A stretch of 64,000 nt of DNA from Natronomonas halophila (GCF_013391085.1 NZ_CP058334.1:248001-312000); one strand, 5' to 3'; shown: positions 9,270 through 17,988, counted from the first letter of the stretch. Made by a program: numbers and translations. Notes: generated by a model not told the origin, from the sequence alone.

Positions 9270-10934
9270 TTATCGGTCGACTTCACCCATAATCGTATCC
9301 AGACTGCCGATAGTCGCGATGAGGTCCGGAACGTATTCGCCTTCCGACATCTCCGGGAGCGCCTGCAGGTTGGAGAAGGAGGGGCCACGAATCTTGAACC
9401 GGGCGGGTTTCTCGGTGCCGTCCGAGCGGATGTAGATACCGAGTTCACCCTTGGCGGCCTCGACGGCCCGATAAATCTCGGTATCCGGGTCGGGCTTGAT
9501 GGTCCGCGGGACGTTCGCTTGCACCGTTCGCTCCTCGTCGGGCCACGACTCCAGCAGGTCGACACACTGATTGACGATTTTCGCCGATTCGGCGATTTCT
9601 CCGAGGCGGACCCCCACGCGGGCGAAGTTGTCACAGCCGTCGTCGGTGACGACGTCCCAGTCGAGTTCCTCGTAGTAGCCGTAGGGGTCGTCCCGCCGGA
9701 GGTCGTAATCGACGCCCGAACCGCGGGCGACCGGGCCGGTACAGCCGTAGGCCTTCGCCCGTTCGGGCGGCAGTTCGCCGACGCCGACCGTCCGGACCTG
9801 GAAGAGTTCGTTGCTGGTGAGCAGGTTGCGGTATTCGGTCAGTTTCTCGGGGAGGCCGTCGGTGAACTCCCGAGCCTTCTCGAAGAACTCCTCGCGAGGG
9901 GACGGGATGTCCCACGCGACCCCGCCGAGGCGGAAGTAGTTGAACATGAGCCGTTGGCCCGTGAGGTCCTCGAGGAGGCCCTGGGCGAGTTCACGGTCCC
10001 GAAACGCGTACTGGAAGGCGGCGGTGAACTCCCCGACGACGTCCAGCGCGTAGGTGCCGATAGCGAGGAAATGCGAGAGGATACGACTCAACTCGGCGGC
10101 CATCGTTCGGATGACCTGCGCGTAGTCGGGCACCTCGATATCGGCCAGCGTCTCGGCGGTGCGGGCGTAGGCCCACTCGTTGAGGATGCCGCCACCGCCC
10201 CAGTCCCAGCGGTCGGGGTAGGGCATTATCTGGTGTCGGTAGGTCCCCTGCTGGCACATCTGCTCCTCACAGCGGTGGATGTAGCCGATATCCGGGTCGA
10301 CATCGGCCACGACTTCGCCGTCAAGCGTCACCGCGAGGTGGAGGACACCGTGGGTCGCCGGGTGGTGCGGGCCGACGTTGACGAGCATGGTGTCACCCGT
10401 CTCGTGGTGTTCCTGTAGGGGGTTCTCGTGGCGACGATAGGGGACGACCTGCGGCGATTCGGGGTCGTACTGCGGGTCGAGCGGGTGGCCCTGCCACGTC
10501 TCGGGCAGAAGAATCCGTCGGAGGTCAGGGTGGTCCTCGTAGGGAATCCCGACGAGGTCGTAGGCCTCGCGTTCGTGCCACTCGGCGGTCCGGTAGACGC
10601 CGGCGGCCGACTGGCTTTCGGGGGCGTCGCGGGGCGTCGGGACGACGACGCTCAGTTCGTCGGTTGGGTCGTCGTACTTTCGGAGGTGATAAATCGTCTC
10701 GTAGCGGTCGTCGTAGGCCTGCCCCGTCACACAGGCACAGTGGTCGTAGTCGAGTTCCTCGCGGGCGACTTCGAGGGCGTCGGTCACTTCGTCGGCCCGG
10801 ACGACTACGGCGGGGGCGTTCAGATGTGTTTCCGTCGTGACAGCGTACTGTCGCAAGGGCGCCGGAACCGCCTCGGTCTCCGGGCGGGCCTGCTCTACAG
10901 TCTCCATCGACATACGCGGGCAGACGAACTCCAT
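9270..10934 (-). CDS. nuoCD: NuoC-NuoD fusion (NADH dehydrogenase-like complex subunit CD)
   Basis: Peripheral-arm subunits C and D of complex I in one 554-residue chain. Residues about 1-180 are the NuoC part (EREAYDLVGIPYEDHPDLRRIL). The rest is the 49-kDa NuoD part, starting at NVGPHHPATHGVL and containing the IGYIHR and ELSRILSHFLAIGT segments. It stands alone here, without nuoA/B/H/I genes beside it. The segment that in NuoD reads DR-x-DY carries DRWDW, so the quinone-site tyrosine position appears to be tryptophan. An alternative start at residue 8 (MSMETV) is possible; the TATA box near 10970 favours the first ATG. Confidence 0.9.
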   Translation of the reverse strand: MEFVCPRMSMETVEQARPETEAVPAPLRQYAVTTETHLNAPAVVVRADEVTDALEVAREELDYDHCACVTGQAYDDRYETIYHLRKYDDPTDELSVVVPTPRDAPESQSAAGVYRTAEWHEREAYDLVGIPYEDHPDLRRILLPETWQGHPLDPQYDPESPQVVPYRRHENPLQEHHETGDTMLVNVGPHHPATHGVLHLAVTLDGEVVADVDPDIGYIHRCEEQMCQQGTYRHQIMPYPDRWDWGGGGILNEWAYARTAETLADIEVPDYAQVIRTMAAELSRILSHFLAIGTYALDVVGEFTAAFQYAFRDRELAQGLLEDLTGQRLMFNYFRLGGVAWDIPSPREEFFEKAREFTDGLPEKLTEYRNLLTSNELFQVRTVGVGELPPERAKAYGCTGPVARGSGVDYDLRRDDPYGYYEELDWDVVTDDGCDNFARVGVRLGEIAESAKIVNQCVDLLESWPDEERTVQANVPRTIKPDPDTEIYRAVEAAKGELGIYIRSDGTEKPARFKIRGPSFSNLQALPEMSEGEYVPDLIATIGSLDTIMGEVDR

Positions 10935-10964
10935 CGGGTTCTGAATACAGCCTCATCCGCTAGG

Positions 10965-10975
10965 ATATTTTAATA
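10965..10975. promoter_or_regulatory. Shared AT-rich promoter between nuoCD and HTH gene
   Basis: The element ATATTTTAATA lies 21 nt before the GTG start of the HTH regulator (box centre to start about 25 nt) and about 36 nt before nuoCD on the other strand. It can serve as the TATA box for either or both genes. This would make expression of the orphan nuoCD and the adjacent regulator mutually dependent on occupancy of one site. Confidence 0.6.
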
Positions 10976-10995
10976 CGGATTCCGAACGCCCTGCC

Positions 10996-11658
10996 GTGAA
11001 ATCCCTCCGCTGTACGCTCCGGTTCGAGGAGTCGGCGATGCATCCGATTCATCGGCGGCTCGTGACCGATGACGCGCTGGTTTCCGACCAACTCCTGCAC
11101 AGCCATCGCGCGGAGAATGGCCCGGATACGCTGCTGTTCTACGTCGAGGGGGACCACGATGCGTTCGTCGACGCGCTCGATGCGACCGAACGAATCGTCG
11201 AGTATCGCATCGCGCCGCTGGGCGACGATGCCTGCTACGCCTACGTCCGCGAGGAATCGACGGAGTTCGATGCGCAACTGGAAGGGGCCTTCGAGCGCCC
11301 CGGGCTCCTGTTGATTCCACCCGTGGAGTTCCGCAGCGACGGGACGGCCCGATTCACCGTCGTCGGGGAACCCGAGGCGCTCCAGACCGCTCTCGAAGAC
11401 GTGCCCGCAGAGGCCAAAATCGACATCAACCGCATCGGTGATTACGACGCGCCGCCGTCGACGGCCGACGCCACACTCACCGACCGTCAGCGCGAAGCCG
11501 CCGCTGCGGCCTTCGAGTTGGGGTACTACGACGTGCCGCGCGAGGGGTCGGTTTCCGATGTCGCTGATCGGTTGGACTGTGCCCCGGGAACGGCCTCCGA
11601 ACACCTCCGGAAGGTCGAACAGCAGGCCGTTGCGGCGATGCTGGAGCGGGTCCCGTAG
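10996..11658 (+). CDS. Bat-like HTH-10 family transcriptional regulator
   Basis: A 220-residue protein ending in the HTH-10 domain of haloarchaeal bacterioopsin-activator (Bat) relatives: LTDRQREAAAAAFELGYYDVPRE, then SVSDVADRLDCAPGTASEHLRKVE as the helix-turn-helix. The N-terminal 150 residues form the mixed alpha/beta sensor-like region common to this group, without a clear PAS or GAF motif. The start is a GTG at 10996, chosen from the leaderless spacing to the TATA box. It is divergent from nuoCD, so control of that gene is a reasonable guess but unproven. Confidence 0.88.
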   Translation: MKSLRCTLRFEESAMHPIHRRLVTDDALVSDQLLHSHRAENGPDTLLFYVEGDHDAFVDALDATERIVEYRIAPLGDDACYAYVREESTEFDAQLEGAFERPGLLLIPPVEFRSDGTARFTVVGEPEALQTALEDVPAEAKIDINRIGDYDAPPSTADATLTDRQREAAAAAFELGYYDVPREGSVSDVADRLDCAPGTASEHLRKVEQQAVAAMLERVP

Positions 11659-11678
11659 CCACCTAAAAGGGCCGTCGG

Positions 11679-12122
11679 CTACAGTTCGCCTTCCTCGGCG
11701 AGTTCAGTCAGCGCCTCGCGGGCGGCGGTGACGGCCTTCTCCTTTTTCGCGGGGTAGGCCTCGACCTTCGCGCGGAACATGAGGCCGGACCCGAGTTCGA
11801 CGTCGCCGTTGAAGGCGGCCTGCTTGTCCAACTGGATGAAGAACGCGCAGTTCTCGTCGATGCGCTGGTCGAGTTCGTCCATGAGGCGGTCGATGTCCTC
11901 GAACTCCGCGAGTTTCGAGAGGGCGTGTCGCATCTCGTCGGCGCGTTCGAGGCGTGCCGAGAGGACGAGGATGCGGTCGCCGTGGTGGCCCTCGCTTTCT
12001 TCGCGTTCGATGTCGACATCGTCGGGGAGAAACGTCCGCAGCGCCGCCTCCACCCGTTTTTCGTCCTCCGTGGAGTAGCAGAACGTCCGGAGGTCGACGT
12101 AGTGGAATGGGACGGCGCTCAT
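11679..12122 (-). CDS. RNA-binding / exosome-subunit-like protein
   Basis: A 147-residue protein, MSAVPFHYVDLRTFCYSTEDE..., of the archaeal RNA-binding family annotated as a predicted exosome-associated subunit (family knowledge). The HGDRILVLSARLERADEMRHAL segment and FIQLDKQAAFNGD are characteristic. The start at 12122 fits the family; the longer frame reads through the preceding gene. It lies 4 nt after the stop of the 65-residue gene at 12127, so both are probably one transcript. Confidence 0.82.
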   Translation of the reverse strand: MSAVPFHYVDLRTFCYSTEDEKRVEAALRTFLPDDVDIEREESEGHHGDRILVLSARLERADEMRHALSKLAEFEDIDRLMDELDQRIDENCAFFIQLDKQAAFNGDVELGSGLMFRAKVEAYPAKKEKAVTAAREALTELAEEGEL

Positions 12123-12126
12123 CGGC

Positions 12127-12324
12127 TCACTCTTCGTCGTCGTCTTCGTCGGCGGCTTCCAGCGAGTCCTCGGGGATGCCGGCTTCCTGGCCTTCCTCGA
12201 ACTGGACGATGTAGGTGTTGTCACCGAACATCGTCTCGGAAACCTGCGTCACTTCACCGGTTTCGCCGTCGTAGTCGCTGTGTTCGTCGTGCAGAACGAC
12301 GTTATCGCCTTTCTCGAATGCCAT
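12127..12324 (-). CDS. Small acidic conserved protein, KOW/SH3-like
   Basis: A 65-residue protein that starts MAFEKGDNVVLHDEHSDYDG. The KGDNVVLHDEHSDYDGETG stretch resembles the start of KOW/SH3-like barrels, followed by an acidic tail (EAADEDDDEE). No function is known to me. It is first in a two-gene operon with the RNA-binding protein, which hints at an RNA- or translation-related role, but this is inference only. Confidence 0.8.
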   Translation of the reverse strand: MAFEKGDNVVLHDEHSDYDGETGEVTQVSETMFGDNTYIVQFEEGQEAGIPEDSLEAADEDDDEE

Positions 12325-12468
12325 ACTCTCGCTTTTCGCCGATGCGGAAAAAGCCCGTCGTTTCGCCGTGCGAACGCTTTTTTAGACATGGGTCGAACTG
12401 GCGGGTATGCATACCGTACGCGACACGTCCCTGGACCGCCCGCCGACAGCCACGCCACGGGAGCAGCG

Positions 12469-13035
12469 ATGACCGCCGTCGACGGCCTCTGGTATCTCGC
12501 GGACGAGGCCGCCCAGCGCGCCGAACAGGCGTACCACCGCGCTGCTGACACCTACGGCGCGGGCCGTCTCGAACGCACCTATCGCAAGCGGGTCTCCCGC
12601 GGCCGCTTTCGCACCCTCGCCGAGCGCATCCAGCACTGCGGCGCACCCTACGGCGCACACACGCTGGTCTATCGCCCGTCCGGCGAACTGCTGGTCGTCC
12701 GCCACGAGGGCGTCGACATGTGGGTGTTGCCCGGCGGCGGCGTCGACGGCTCCGAATCCTTCCGAGAGGCCGCCGAGCGCGAACTCGACGAGGAGGCCGG
12801 CATCGACGCCGCCTACGAGGGGCTGGCGATGTTGAACCGCGTCGAGATCTCCTGTGGCGAACACGACACATGGGGCGTCCTCCCGGTCTTCAGTGCAGAG
12901 GCGAAAACGACCACGCCCACCGTCGCGGACCCCGACGACGAAATCAGCGAGGCCCGATGGTTCGAACCGGAGGCGCTTCCCGAGGATACTCGGGACCGCG
13001 AGGACCTCATCGACGCCGTCCGCGCTATCGCCTGA
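12469..13035 (+). CDS. NUDIX hydrolase
   Basis: A 188-residue protein with a full Nudix box in the second half: GGGVDGSESFREAAERELDEEAGI, which provides the G..5x..E..7x..REUxEExGU metal-binding helix. The N-terminal 65 residues are helical (LADEAAQRAEQAYHRAADTY). Substrates of this class are nucleoside diphosphate derivatives, and the specific one is unknown. The ATG at 12469 gives the usual start. The frame is open about 190 nt further upstream, where it overlaps the divergent gene, and that part is not used. Confidence 0.88.
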   Translation: MTAVDGLWYLADEAAQRAEQAYHRAADTYGAGRLERTYRKRVSRGRFRTLAERIQHCGAPYGAHTLVYRPSGELLVVRHEGVDMWVLPGGGVDGSESFREAAERELDEEAGIDAAYEGLAMLNRVEISCGEHDTWGVLPVFSAEAKTTTPTVADPDDEISEARWFEPEALPEDTRDREDLIDAVRAIA

Positions 13036-13055
13036 CTTAAAAAGGAGTTCCCAGT

Positions 13056-13922
13056 CTACCACTCGACGCCGTCGCGCTGGTCGGCGTCCATCCGGCGGAG
13101 CGCCGCCCGCGCGTTCGAGGCTTCGTAGCCGAAGAGGACCGTTTCTGCGTATTCCTCGGCGACGTCCGCTGCGTGAATCAGGTCGTCGATATCCACGTCG
13201 ACCGCGTAGAGCTCGATGCTGACGGGCGTGTCGAGTCGGTCGACGAATCCACTTGCGATGGTCTCCAGCCAGTAGGTCGTCCCGTAGTGGGTGTCGTAGA
13301 GCGGGACGACGAACTCGTCGATGAGCGGTTCGATGGCGTCGAGGTCGATGCCGGCCCGCTCGTAGAGGTGGCCCTCGTAGGGGTCCGGATACAGCGTCAT
13401 GTACGTCTTGCCGGGGATGCGGTCGCTCGCTTCCTCGACGAAGTCGGTGATGACGTCGGCGCGCCACTCGTAGCGGTCCTCGACGCCCGTCTCCTCGGGC
13501 GGCGGCCCCTCGCCGTTCTCGTGGCGCGTTTCGACCCACTCCTCGAAGCGCTCGTTACAGCGGTCGCAGTAGCAGTATTCGGCCCGGGGAAAGCCGATAT
13601 CGTCCAGTCGGATGTCGGGATTGACCTCCGCGCAGTCCTCGATGATCTCCAGCAGGCCCTCGCGGTAGCCGTCGTGGGTCGGGCAGATGTAGGCCCAATC
13701 GAAGTAGGTGCGGTCGCGGGTAGCTTTCTGGCCGTCGGGGTCGACGGGGACGAGTTCGGGGTTCTCCTCGCCGGCCGCGTTGTCGCCGAAGCAGGAGATC
13801 ATGCTCACCGCTTCCTCGATGGGTTCGGCCGACCGACCCGAGACGTCCTTGACCTCGTAGAAGGCGCTGTCGAAATCCGGCCACCGGGCCTCCTCCTCGT
13901 TTCGCGTGACGACGCCGTACAT
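13056..13922 (-). CDS. Glycoside-hydrolase-like (TIM-barrel type) protein
   Basis: A 288-residue haloarchaeal protein starting MYGVVTRNEEEARWP. Features are YICPTHDGYREGLLEII, DDIGFPRAEYCYCDRCNERFEEW (a CxCxxC cluster as in TIM-barrel glycosidase-like families), and acidic residues at strand ends such as VPLYDTHYGTTYWLE and SIELYAVD. It has no signal peptide. The function is a fold-level guess, and no catalytic pair could be proved. The open frame extends 113 codons upstream but into non-family sequence. Confidence 0.7.
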   Translation of the reverse strand: MYGVVTRNEEEARWPDFDSAFYEVKDVSGRSAEPIEEAVSMISCFGDNAAGEENPELVPVDPDGQKATRDRTYFDWAYICPTHDGYREGLLEIIEDCAEVNPDIRLDDIGFPRAEYCYCDRCNERFEEWVETRHENGEGPPPEETGVEDRYEWRADVITDFVEEASDRIPGKTYMTLYPDPYEGHLYERAGIDLDAIEPLIDEFVVPLYDTHYGTTYWLETIASGFVDRLDTPVSIELYAVDVDIDDLIHAADVAEEYAETVLFGYEASNARAALRRMDADQRDGVEW

Positions 13923-14008
13923 ACCCGTAGTCGTCTCTCGGCGTGGGTAAGTCGTTCGGAAAAGGTAGTTGGAAAGCGATGCGACGGACCGTCGTCCCCA
14001 CCGTGGCG

Positions 14009-14077
14009 TTACCGCTTTTTGACGTAGAGCAGAGCGGCCGCGGCGACGAGGACCAGGGCGAGTACTTTCTTCGACAT
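14009..14077 (-). CDS. 22-residue single-helix membrane micro-protein
   Basis: A frame too short for usual gene calling: it starts MSKKVLALVLVAAAALLYV and ends in Lys-Lys-Arg. It has a positively charged start, 15-16 hydrophobic residues forming one membrane helix, and a basic C-terminal end. It lies between the glycoside-hydrolase-like gene and pyrI on the same strand. The hydrophobic codon pattern with third-position G/C fits real translation in this genome. I recall similar tiny Lys/Arg-flanked helices in haloarchaea, but conservation cannot be tested here. Confidence 0.55.
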   Translation of the reverse strand: MSKKVLALVLVAAAALLYVKKR

Positions 14078-14122
14078 ACAGGGCATATCTCGGCGGCCGG
14101 GAGCATAGTCTTTCCGCCGTCG

Positions 14123-14584
14123 CTACGCGACGCTGATGTGGGCCGCCAGCGAGTCCCGGATGATGGTATCGCAGTAGGCACAGCGGACGCCCTCTTCGAG
14201 GACCTCGAAGCGGGATTCGACCGGCTCGTTTTCGGTCGTGATGCAGTTTGCGTTCGGACACGAGAGGACGCCGGTGACCGCCTCGGGCCGGGAGACGCGG
14301 TGTTTCTCGATGACGTCGAAATCCCGGACGATGTTGATGGTCGCCGCGGGCGCGATGAGCGACAGCACGTCCACCTCGTTTTGGCTCAACTCGCGGCCTT
14401 CGACTTTGACGATGTCCTTGCGGCCGAGGCGGTCCGACGGGACGTTCATCCCGACGCTGACCTCCTCGCCGGAGGAGCCGTCGATGCCGAGGATGGCGAG
14501 GACGTTGAGCGCCTGTCCGCCGGTGATGTGGTCGATGACGGTGCCGTTCTCGATTTTCGAGACGCGGAGTTCGGTTTCGGTCAT
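14123..14584 (-). CDS. pyrI: Aspartate carbamoyltransferase regulatory chain
   Basis: Regulatory subunit of ATCase, which binds nucleotides and, through a zinc domain, the catalytic chain. Its 153 residues comprise an allosteric domain ([19 protein letters not shown]) and a C-terminal zinc domain with the four cysteines in CPNANC and CAYC. It overlaps pyrB by ATGA, giving the classical pyrBI operon with pyrB first. Feedback control by nucleotides is expected from the family. Confidence 0.96.
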   Translation of the reverse strand: MTETELRVSKIENGTVIDHITGGQALNVLAILGIDGSSGEEVSVGMNVPSDRLGRKDIVKVEGRELSQNEVDVLSLIAPAATINIVRDFDVIEKHRVSRPEAVTGVLSCPNANCITTENEPVESRFEVLEEGVRCAYCDTIIRDSLAAHISVA

Positions 14585-15483
14585 AGTATCTCGTCTAGAA
14601 GCGCCATTCGGACGGGAACGCCGTTGTGTGCCTGTTCGAAGTACGTCGCGTGGTCGGTGTCGTCGACGTCCGGCGCGATTTCGTCGACGCGCGGCAGCGG
14701 GTGCATGACCGTCAGGTCGTCTTTGGCGGCCTCCAACATCTCGGCGTCGATGCGGTACTGCCCCGCGACCTGCCGATATTCGTTCTCGTCGGGGAAGCGC
14801 TCGCGCTGGATGCGCGTGACGTAGAGCACGTCCAGCGTCTCGAGTACCTCCTCGATTTCGGTGTGTTCGCGCACCTGCGCGCCAGATTCGTGCAGGTCGA
14901 AACGAACGCTTCGGGGCAGCCGGAGGCTCTCGGGGCTGATGAAGTGCTGGCTCACGTCGAAGTTCGTCAGCGCGTGGGCCAGCGAGTGAACCGTCCGACC
15001 GTATTTCAGGTCGCCCATGATGCCGATGGTGAGGTCCTCGAACCCGGCGTTTTCCCGGATGGTGTGGAGGTCCAGCAAGGTCTGAGTCGGGTGCTGTCCG
15101 GCGCCGTCCCCGGCGTTGATGACGGGCACGTCGACGAACTCGCTGGCCAGTTTGGCCGCCCCCTCGGAGGGATGGCGCAAGACGACCGCATCCGTGTAGC
15201 CCTCGATGACGCGGACGGTGTCCGCGAGGCTTTCGCCTTTCTTCACCGACGAGGATTCGACGCTGCCCATATCGACGGTGTCGCCGCCCAGTCGCTTCAT
15301 CGCGGTATCGAAGGACATCTTCGTCCGCGTGCTGGGTTCGAAAAAGCACAGGCCCAGCAGGGTGTCCTCGCGGGCATCGGCGACCGCGCCGGGGTCGTCG
15401 GCAATCTCGGCGGCTCGGTCCAACACCGCCTCGATATCATCACGCGATAACTGTTTCGCGCTGATGAGGTGGTCGTGACGCAT
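14581..15483 (-). CDS. pyrB: Aspartate carbamoyltransferase catalytic chain
   Basis: Commits carbamoyl phosphate and aspartate to pyrimidine synthesis. The 300-residue protein starts [16 protein letters not shown] and has the carbamoyl-phosphate motif [13 protein letters not shown] near residue 50, [22 protein letters not shown] and the HPLPRVDEI motif near residue 265. The frame is open upstream for 34 more codons, but the ATG at 15483 is the family start. It is followed immediately by pyrI. Confidence 0.96.
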   Translation of the reverse strand: MRHDHLISAKQLSRDDIEAVLDRAAEIADDPGAVADAREDTLLGLCFFEPSTRTKMSFDTAMKRLGGDTVDMGSVESSSVKKGESLADTVRVIEGYTDAVVLRHPSEGAAKLASEFVDVPVINAGDGAGQHPTQTLLDLHTIRENAGFEDLTIGIMGDLKYGRTVHSLAHALTNFDVSQHFISPESLRLPRSVRFDLHESGAQVREHTEIEEVLETLDVLYVTRIQRERFPDENEYRQVAGQYRIDAEMLEAAKDDLTVMHPLPRVDEIAPDVDDTDHATYFEQAHNGVPVRMALLDEIL

Positions 15484-15626
15484 TAGGGAAACACCCGGCG
15501 CGGACGCTCTTGAATCCCCCGACCAATCGCGACTTCGCCCATGAGTACCGTGCTGAAGGCTCACGTTGGGCAGTAACGGGGCCATTAGCCCGAAAGCTTA
15601 ATCGGCTGGCTCCCGCATTAGGGTCC

Positions 15627-16253
15627 ATGAGCGAGCGGCTTCGGACCGGAATCGGTGTCCTCGACAGGAAGCTTAACGGAGGGATTCCGGCCGGAAGCAT
15701 CGTCGCGCTCACCGCTCAGCCCGCGAGCCAGGCGGAACTGTTCCTGTACGAACTGACCGCGACTCGCGGCACGCTCTACATCTCGCTGGACCGGACCGGC
15801 GATTCCGTCTCGAACAGCATTACCAACTCCAATACCGAGACGGGCGACCCGACGGTCCGCGACGTGACCGGTGACGCGCCGCTCGATAACGCCGCCAAAC
15901 TCGTGTCCGCGCTACCCGAGAACTCCAATCTCATCATCGACCCCGCGGACGTGCTCGAACGGCAGGAAGCGACCCGCTATCGGAACTTCCTGAACGAACT
16001 CCAGAACCACATCTACAACACCGAGAGCCTCGCAATCCTCCACTGTCTCGATGGCCACGATATCCCGCCGCTTCGGGACACCACCGAACACATGGCGGAC
16101 CTCGTCTTCCAACTGAAGACCTCCATCAAGGGCGACCGCATCGAGAACCATCTCGCAGTCCCCAAGTTCCGCGGCGGGCAGGCACTGTCCGACATTATCA
16201 AACTCGAACTGGCCGACGAGGTCGACATCGACACGAGTCGGGATATCGCCTAG
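15627..16253 (+). CDS. RecA/KaiC-superfamily ATPase-like protein
   Basis: A 208-residue protein, MSERLRTGIGVLDRKLNGGIPAGSIV, with the typical entry of RadA/KaiC-like domains. The Walker A region is degenerate: after PAGSIVALTAQPASQAELFL there is no GKT/S, so ATP binding may be weak or lost. The Walker-B-like strand is NLIIDPADV. Haloarchaea carry several such RAD55-type paralogues of unknown role. The ATG at 15627 lies about 27 nt after an AGCTTAATC box, fitting a leaderless start. A dispersed repeat follows right behind its stop. Confidence 0.8.
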   Translation: MSERLRTGIGVLDRKLNGGIPAGSIVALTAQPASQAELFLYELTATRGTLYISLDRTGDSVSNSITNSNTETGDPTVRDVTGDAPLDNAAKLVSALPENSNLIIDPADVLERQEATRYRNFLNELQNHIYNTESLAILHCLDGHDIPPLRDTTEHMADLVFQLKTSIKGDRIENHLAVPKFRGGQALSDIIKLELADEVDIDTSRDIA

Positions 16254-16623
16254 AACACCCACTTTTTGCACCTCCTTCGCGCGCCTGCGGCGCGCTCAGT
16301 CGGGCAAAAACGTGGGGAAAATATGCGCGCCTCCTTCCAGCCGCGAGCCTTCGCTTCGCTCAGGCTCGCGTTAGTCAGTCGGCGCTACGCTGGCTCCCTT
16401 CGGTCGCCAGCGGGAACCGCCTCGGGAGCGACCATCGGACGCCTCTTCGGCGGATGCTCTCACCCTTCCATTTATAAACAAAGCCGAGACCAGACGGCCC
16501 ATGCTCTGAGCAGTCGCCGATGGCCCGACGAGGCGGGAGCACGGTGAACGGGTCATCGCTGGAACACACCGTCTGTTCGCTACTTCGCCAACGGTCAAGT
16601 ACCCGGCCCGCCCAACTACGGGT
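16254..16623. other. Intergenic stretch without a gene
   Basis: These 370 bp hold the mosaic repeat described separately and, downstream of it, a TTTATAAA box at 16472-16479 and about 140 nt of sequence before glmM. A transcript starting near 16505 would have a long leader into glmM. No protein-like frame or tRNA is seen; the small frames here are Arg/Ser-rich shadows. Confidence 0.6.
16259..16458 (+). repeat. Dispersed 200-bp mosaic repeat, copy 1
   Basis: The unit begins 5 nt after a stop codon with CCACTTTTTGCAC (16259-16271). It then has a 7-bp hairpin (16279-16295), a constant 27-nt block at 16303-16329 beginning GGCAAAAACGTGG, and a 9-bp hairpin CGCGAGCCT/AGGCTCGCG (16342-16370) with loop TCGCTTCGCTC. 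A 20-nt block CGGGAACCGCCTCGGGAGCG (16411-16430) and a last block TCGGCGGATGCT (16447-16458) follow. The same blocks occur in the same order, inverted, at 57216-57419. Confidence 0.85.
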
Positions 16624-17988
16624 ATGGAACTCTTCGGAACCGCCGGCATCCGTGGGGACGTCCAGACGGACGTCACCCCGTCGCTCGCACTCGCCGTCGG
16701 GCAGGCGGCCGCCGTGGACGGCGACGAATTCGTCGTCGGCCGTGACGGCCGCGAAACTGGGTCGGCGCTCGTCGCCGCCGTCGAAGCAGGACTCGAAAGC
16801 GGCGGCGCTGACGTGACCCGACTTGGGCAGGTCCCGACACCGGCGCTAGCCTACGCTTCGCAGGGGCGCCGAGGCATCATGGTCACCGCCAGCCACAACC
16901 CGCCGACTGATAACGGGTTGAAACTCTTCGTCGACGGCACCGAGTACGACCGGGATGCCGAGACTGCAATCGAGTCCCGGGTCGAAGCCGGCCCGAAACT
17001 CGCCGATTGGGACGACTGGGGCGATACGTCTCGCTCGGACCTACTCGGCGAGTATCGCGAGGCGGTCACCGATTACGTCCGCAACCTCGTGGGTAGCGCC
17101 GACGGGATTCGCGTCGCCGTCGACTGCGGGAACGGCATGGCCAGTCTCGCGGCCCCGCAGGTACTCCGCGAACTCGGCGCCGACGTCGTCGCGCTCAACG
17201 CTAACGTCGACGGCCACTTTCCCGGTCGAGAATCCAAGCCCACGCCGGAGAGCCTCGAAGATCTGCGGGCGTTCGTCGCCGACGGCGAGTTCGACCTCGG
17301 AATAGGCCACGACGGCGACGCTGACCGACTCGTCGTGGTCGATAGCGAGGGCGACGTCATCCACGAGGATACGGTCTTGGCCATCGTCGCGGGGTTCTAC
17401 GTCCGAGCGAGCGATGCTGGCGACCCCGTCGTCGTGACGACGCCGAACGCCTCGGCGCGCATCGACGACCACGTCGAAAGCGTCGGGGGTCGCGTCGAAC
17501 GGGTCCGCCTCGGCGCGCTTCACGAGGGCATCGCCGCCGTTCGCGAGGAAGGAAGCGAGGACACCGCAGTCGTCTTCGCCGCGGAGCCGTGGAAACACGT
17601 CCACACGCAGTTCGGATTGTGGATAGACGGCGTCGCCAGCGCGGCGCTGGTCTCGGCCCTCGCCGCGAGCGAGGGACTCGATTCGCTCCGCGAGCCGATT
17701 ACGGAGCGTCCGTATCGGAAGGTCAGCGTCGACTGTCCCGACGAACGGAAATCAGCAGCGATGTCGCTGCTGGAGTCCCGACTCCCCAACGCGTTCCCCG
17801 AGGCGGCCGTCGACACGGAGTACGGCGTCCGCCTGACGTTCGAGGACGCATCGTGGACGCTCGTCCGTCCGAGCGGCACGGAGCCGTACATGCGCATCTA
17901 CGCGGAAAGCGATGCTGTCGACGCGCTGGTCGATGAGGTCGTCGAAATCGTCGAAGGGGCTATCGCCGACGCCGGCGATACCGCGTAG
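16624..17988 (+). CDS. glmM: Phosphoglucosamine mutase / phosphomannomutase family
   Basis: Alpha-D-phosphohexomutase converting glucosamine-6-phosphate to the 1-phosphate, or acting on mannose/glucose phosphates. It is 454 residues, the normal length. The phosphoserine loop is TASHNPPTDNG with Ser90. The metal loop GIGHDGDADRL lies near residue 225, and the C-terminal phosphate-binding RPSGTEPYMRIYAE near residue 420. Haloarchaea carry several paralogues, so the sugar specificity is not settled. It is monocistronic or read with cdd-udp, which begins 36 nt later. Confidence 0.85.
   Translation: MELFGTAGIRGDVQTDVTPSLALAVGQAAAVDGDEFVVGRDGRETGSALVAAVEAGLESGGADVTRLGQVPTPALAYASQGRRGIMVTASHNPPTDNGLKLFVDGTEYDRDAETAIESRVEAGPKLADWDDWGDTSRSDLLGEYREAVTDYVRNLVGSADGIRVAVDCGNGMASLAAPQVLRELGADVVALNANVDGHFPGRESKPTPESLEDLRAFVADGEFDLGIGHDGDADRLVVVDSEGDVIHEDTVLAIVAGFYVRASDAGDPVVVTTPNASARIDDHVESVGGRVERVRLGALHEGIAAVREEGSEDTAVVFAAEPWKHVHTQFGLWIDGVASAALVSALAASEGLDSLREPITERPYRKVSVDCPDERKSAAMSLLESRLPNAFPEAAVDTEYGVRLTFEDASWTLVRPSGTEPYMRIYAESDAVDALVDEVVEIVEGAIADAGDTA

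Noticed and set aside
12382-13539. A long minus-strand frame (385 codons) over the NUDIX gene
   Set aside because: Its sequence is Arg-rich and low in Asp/Glu, and both flanking genes on the true frames have clear family motifs; it is a GC-rich shadow.
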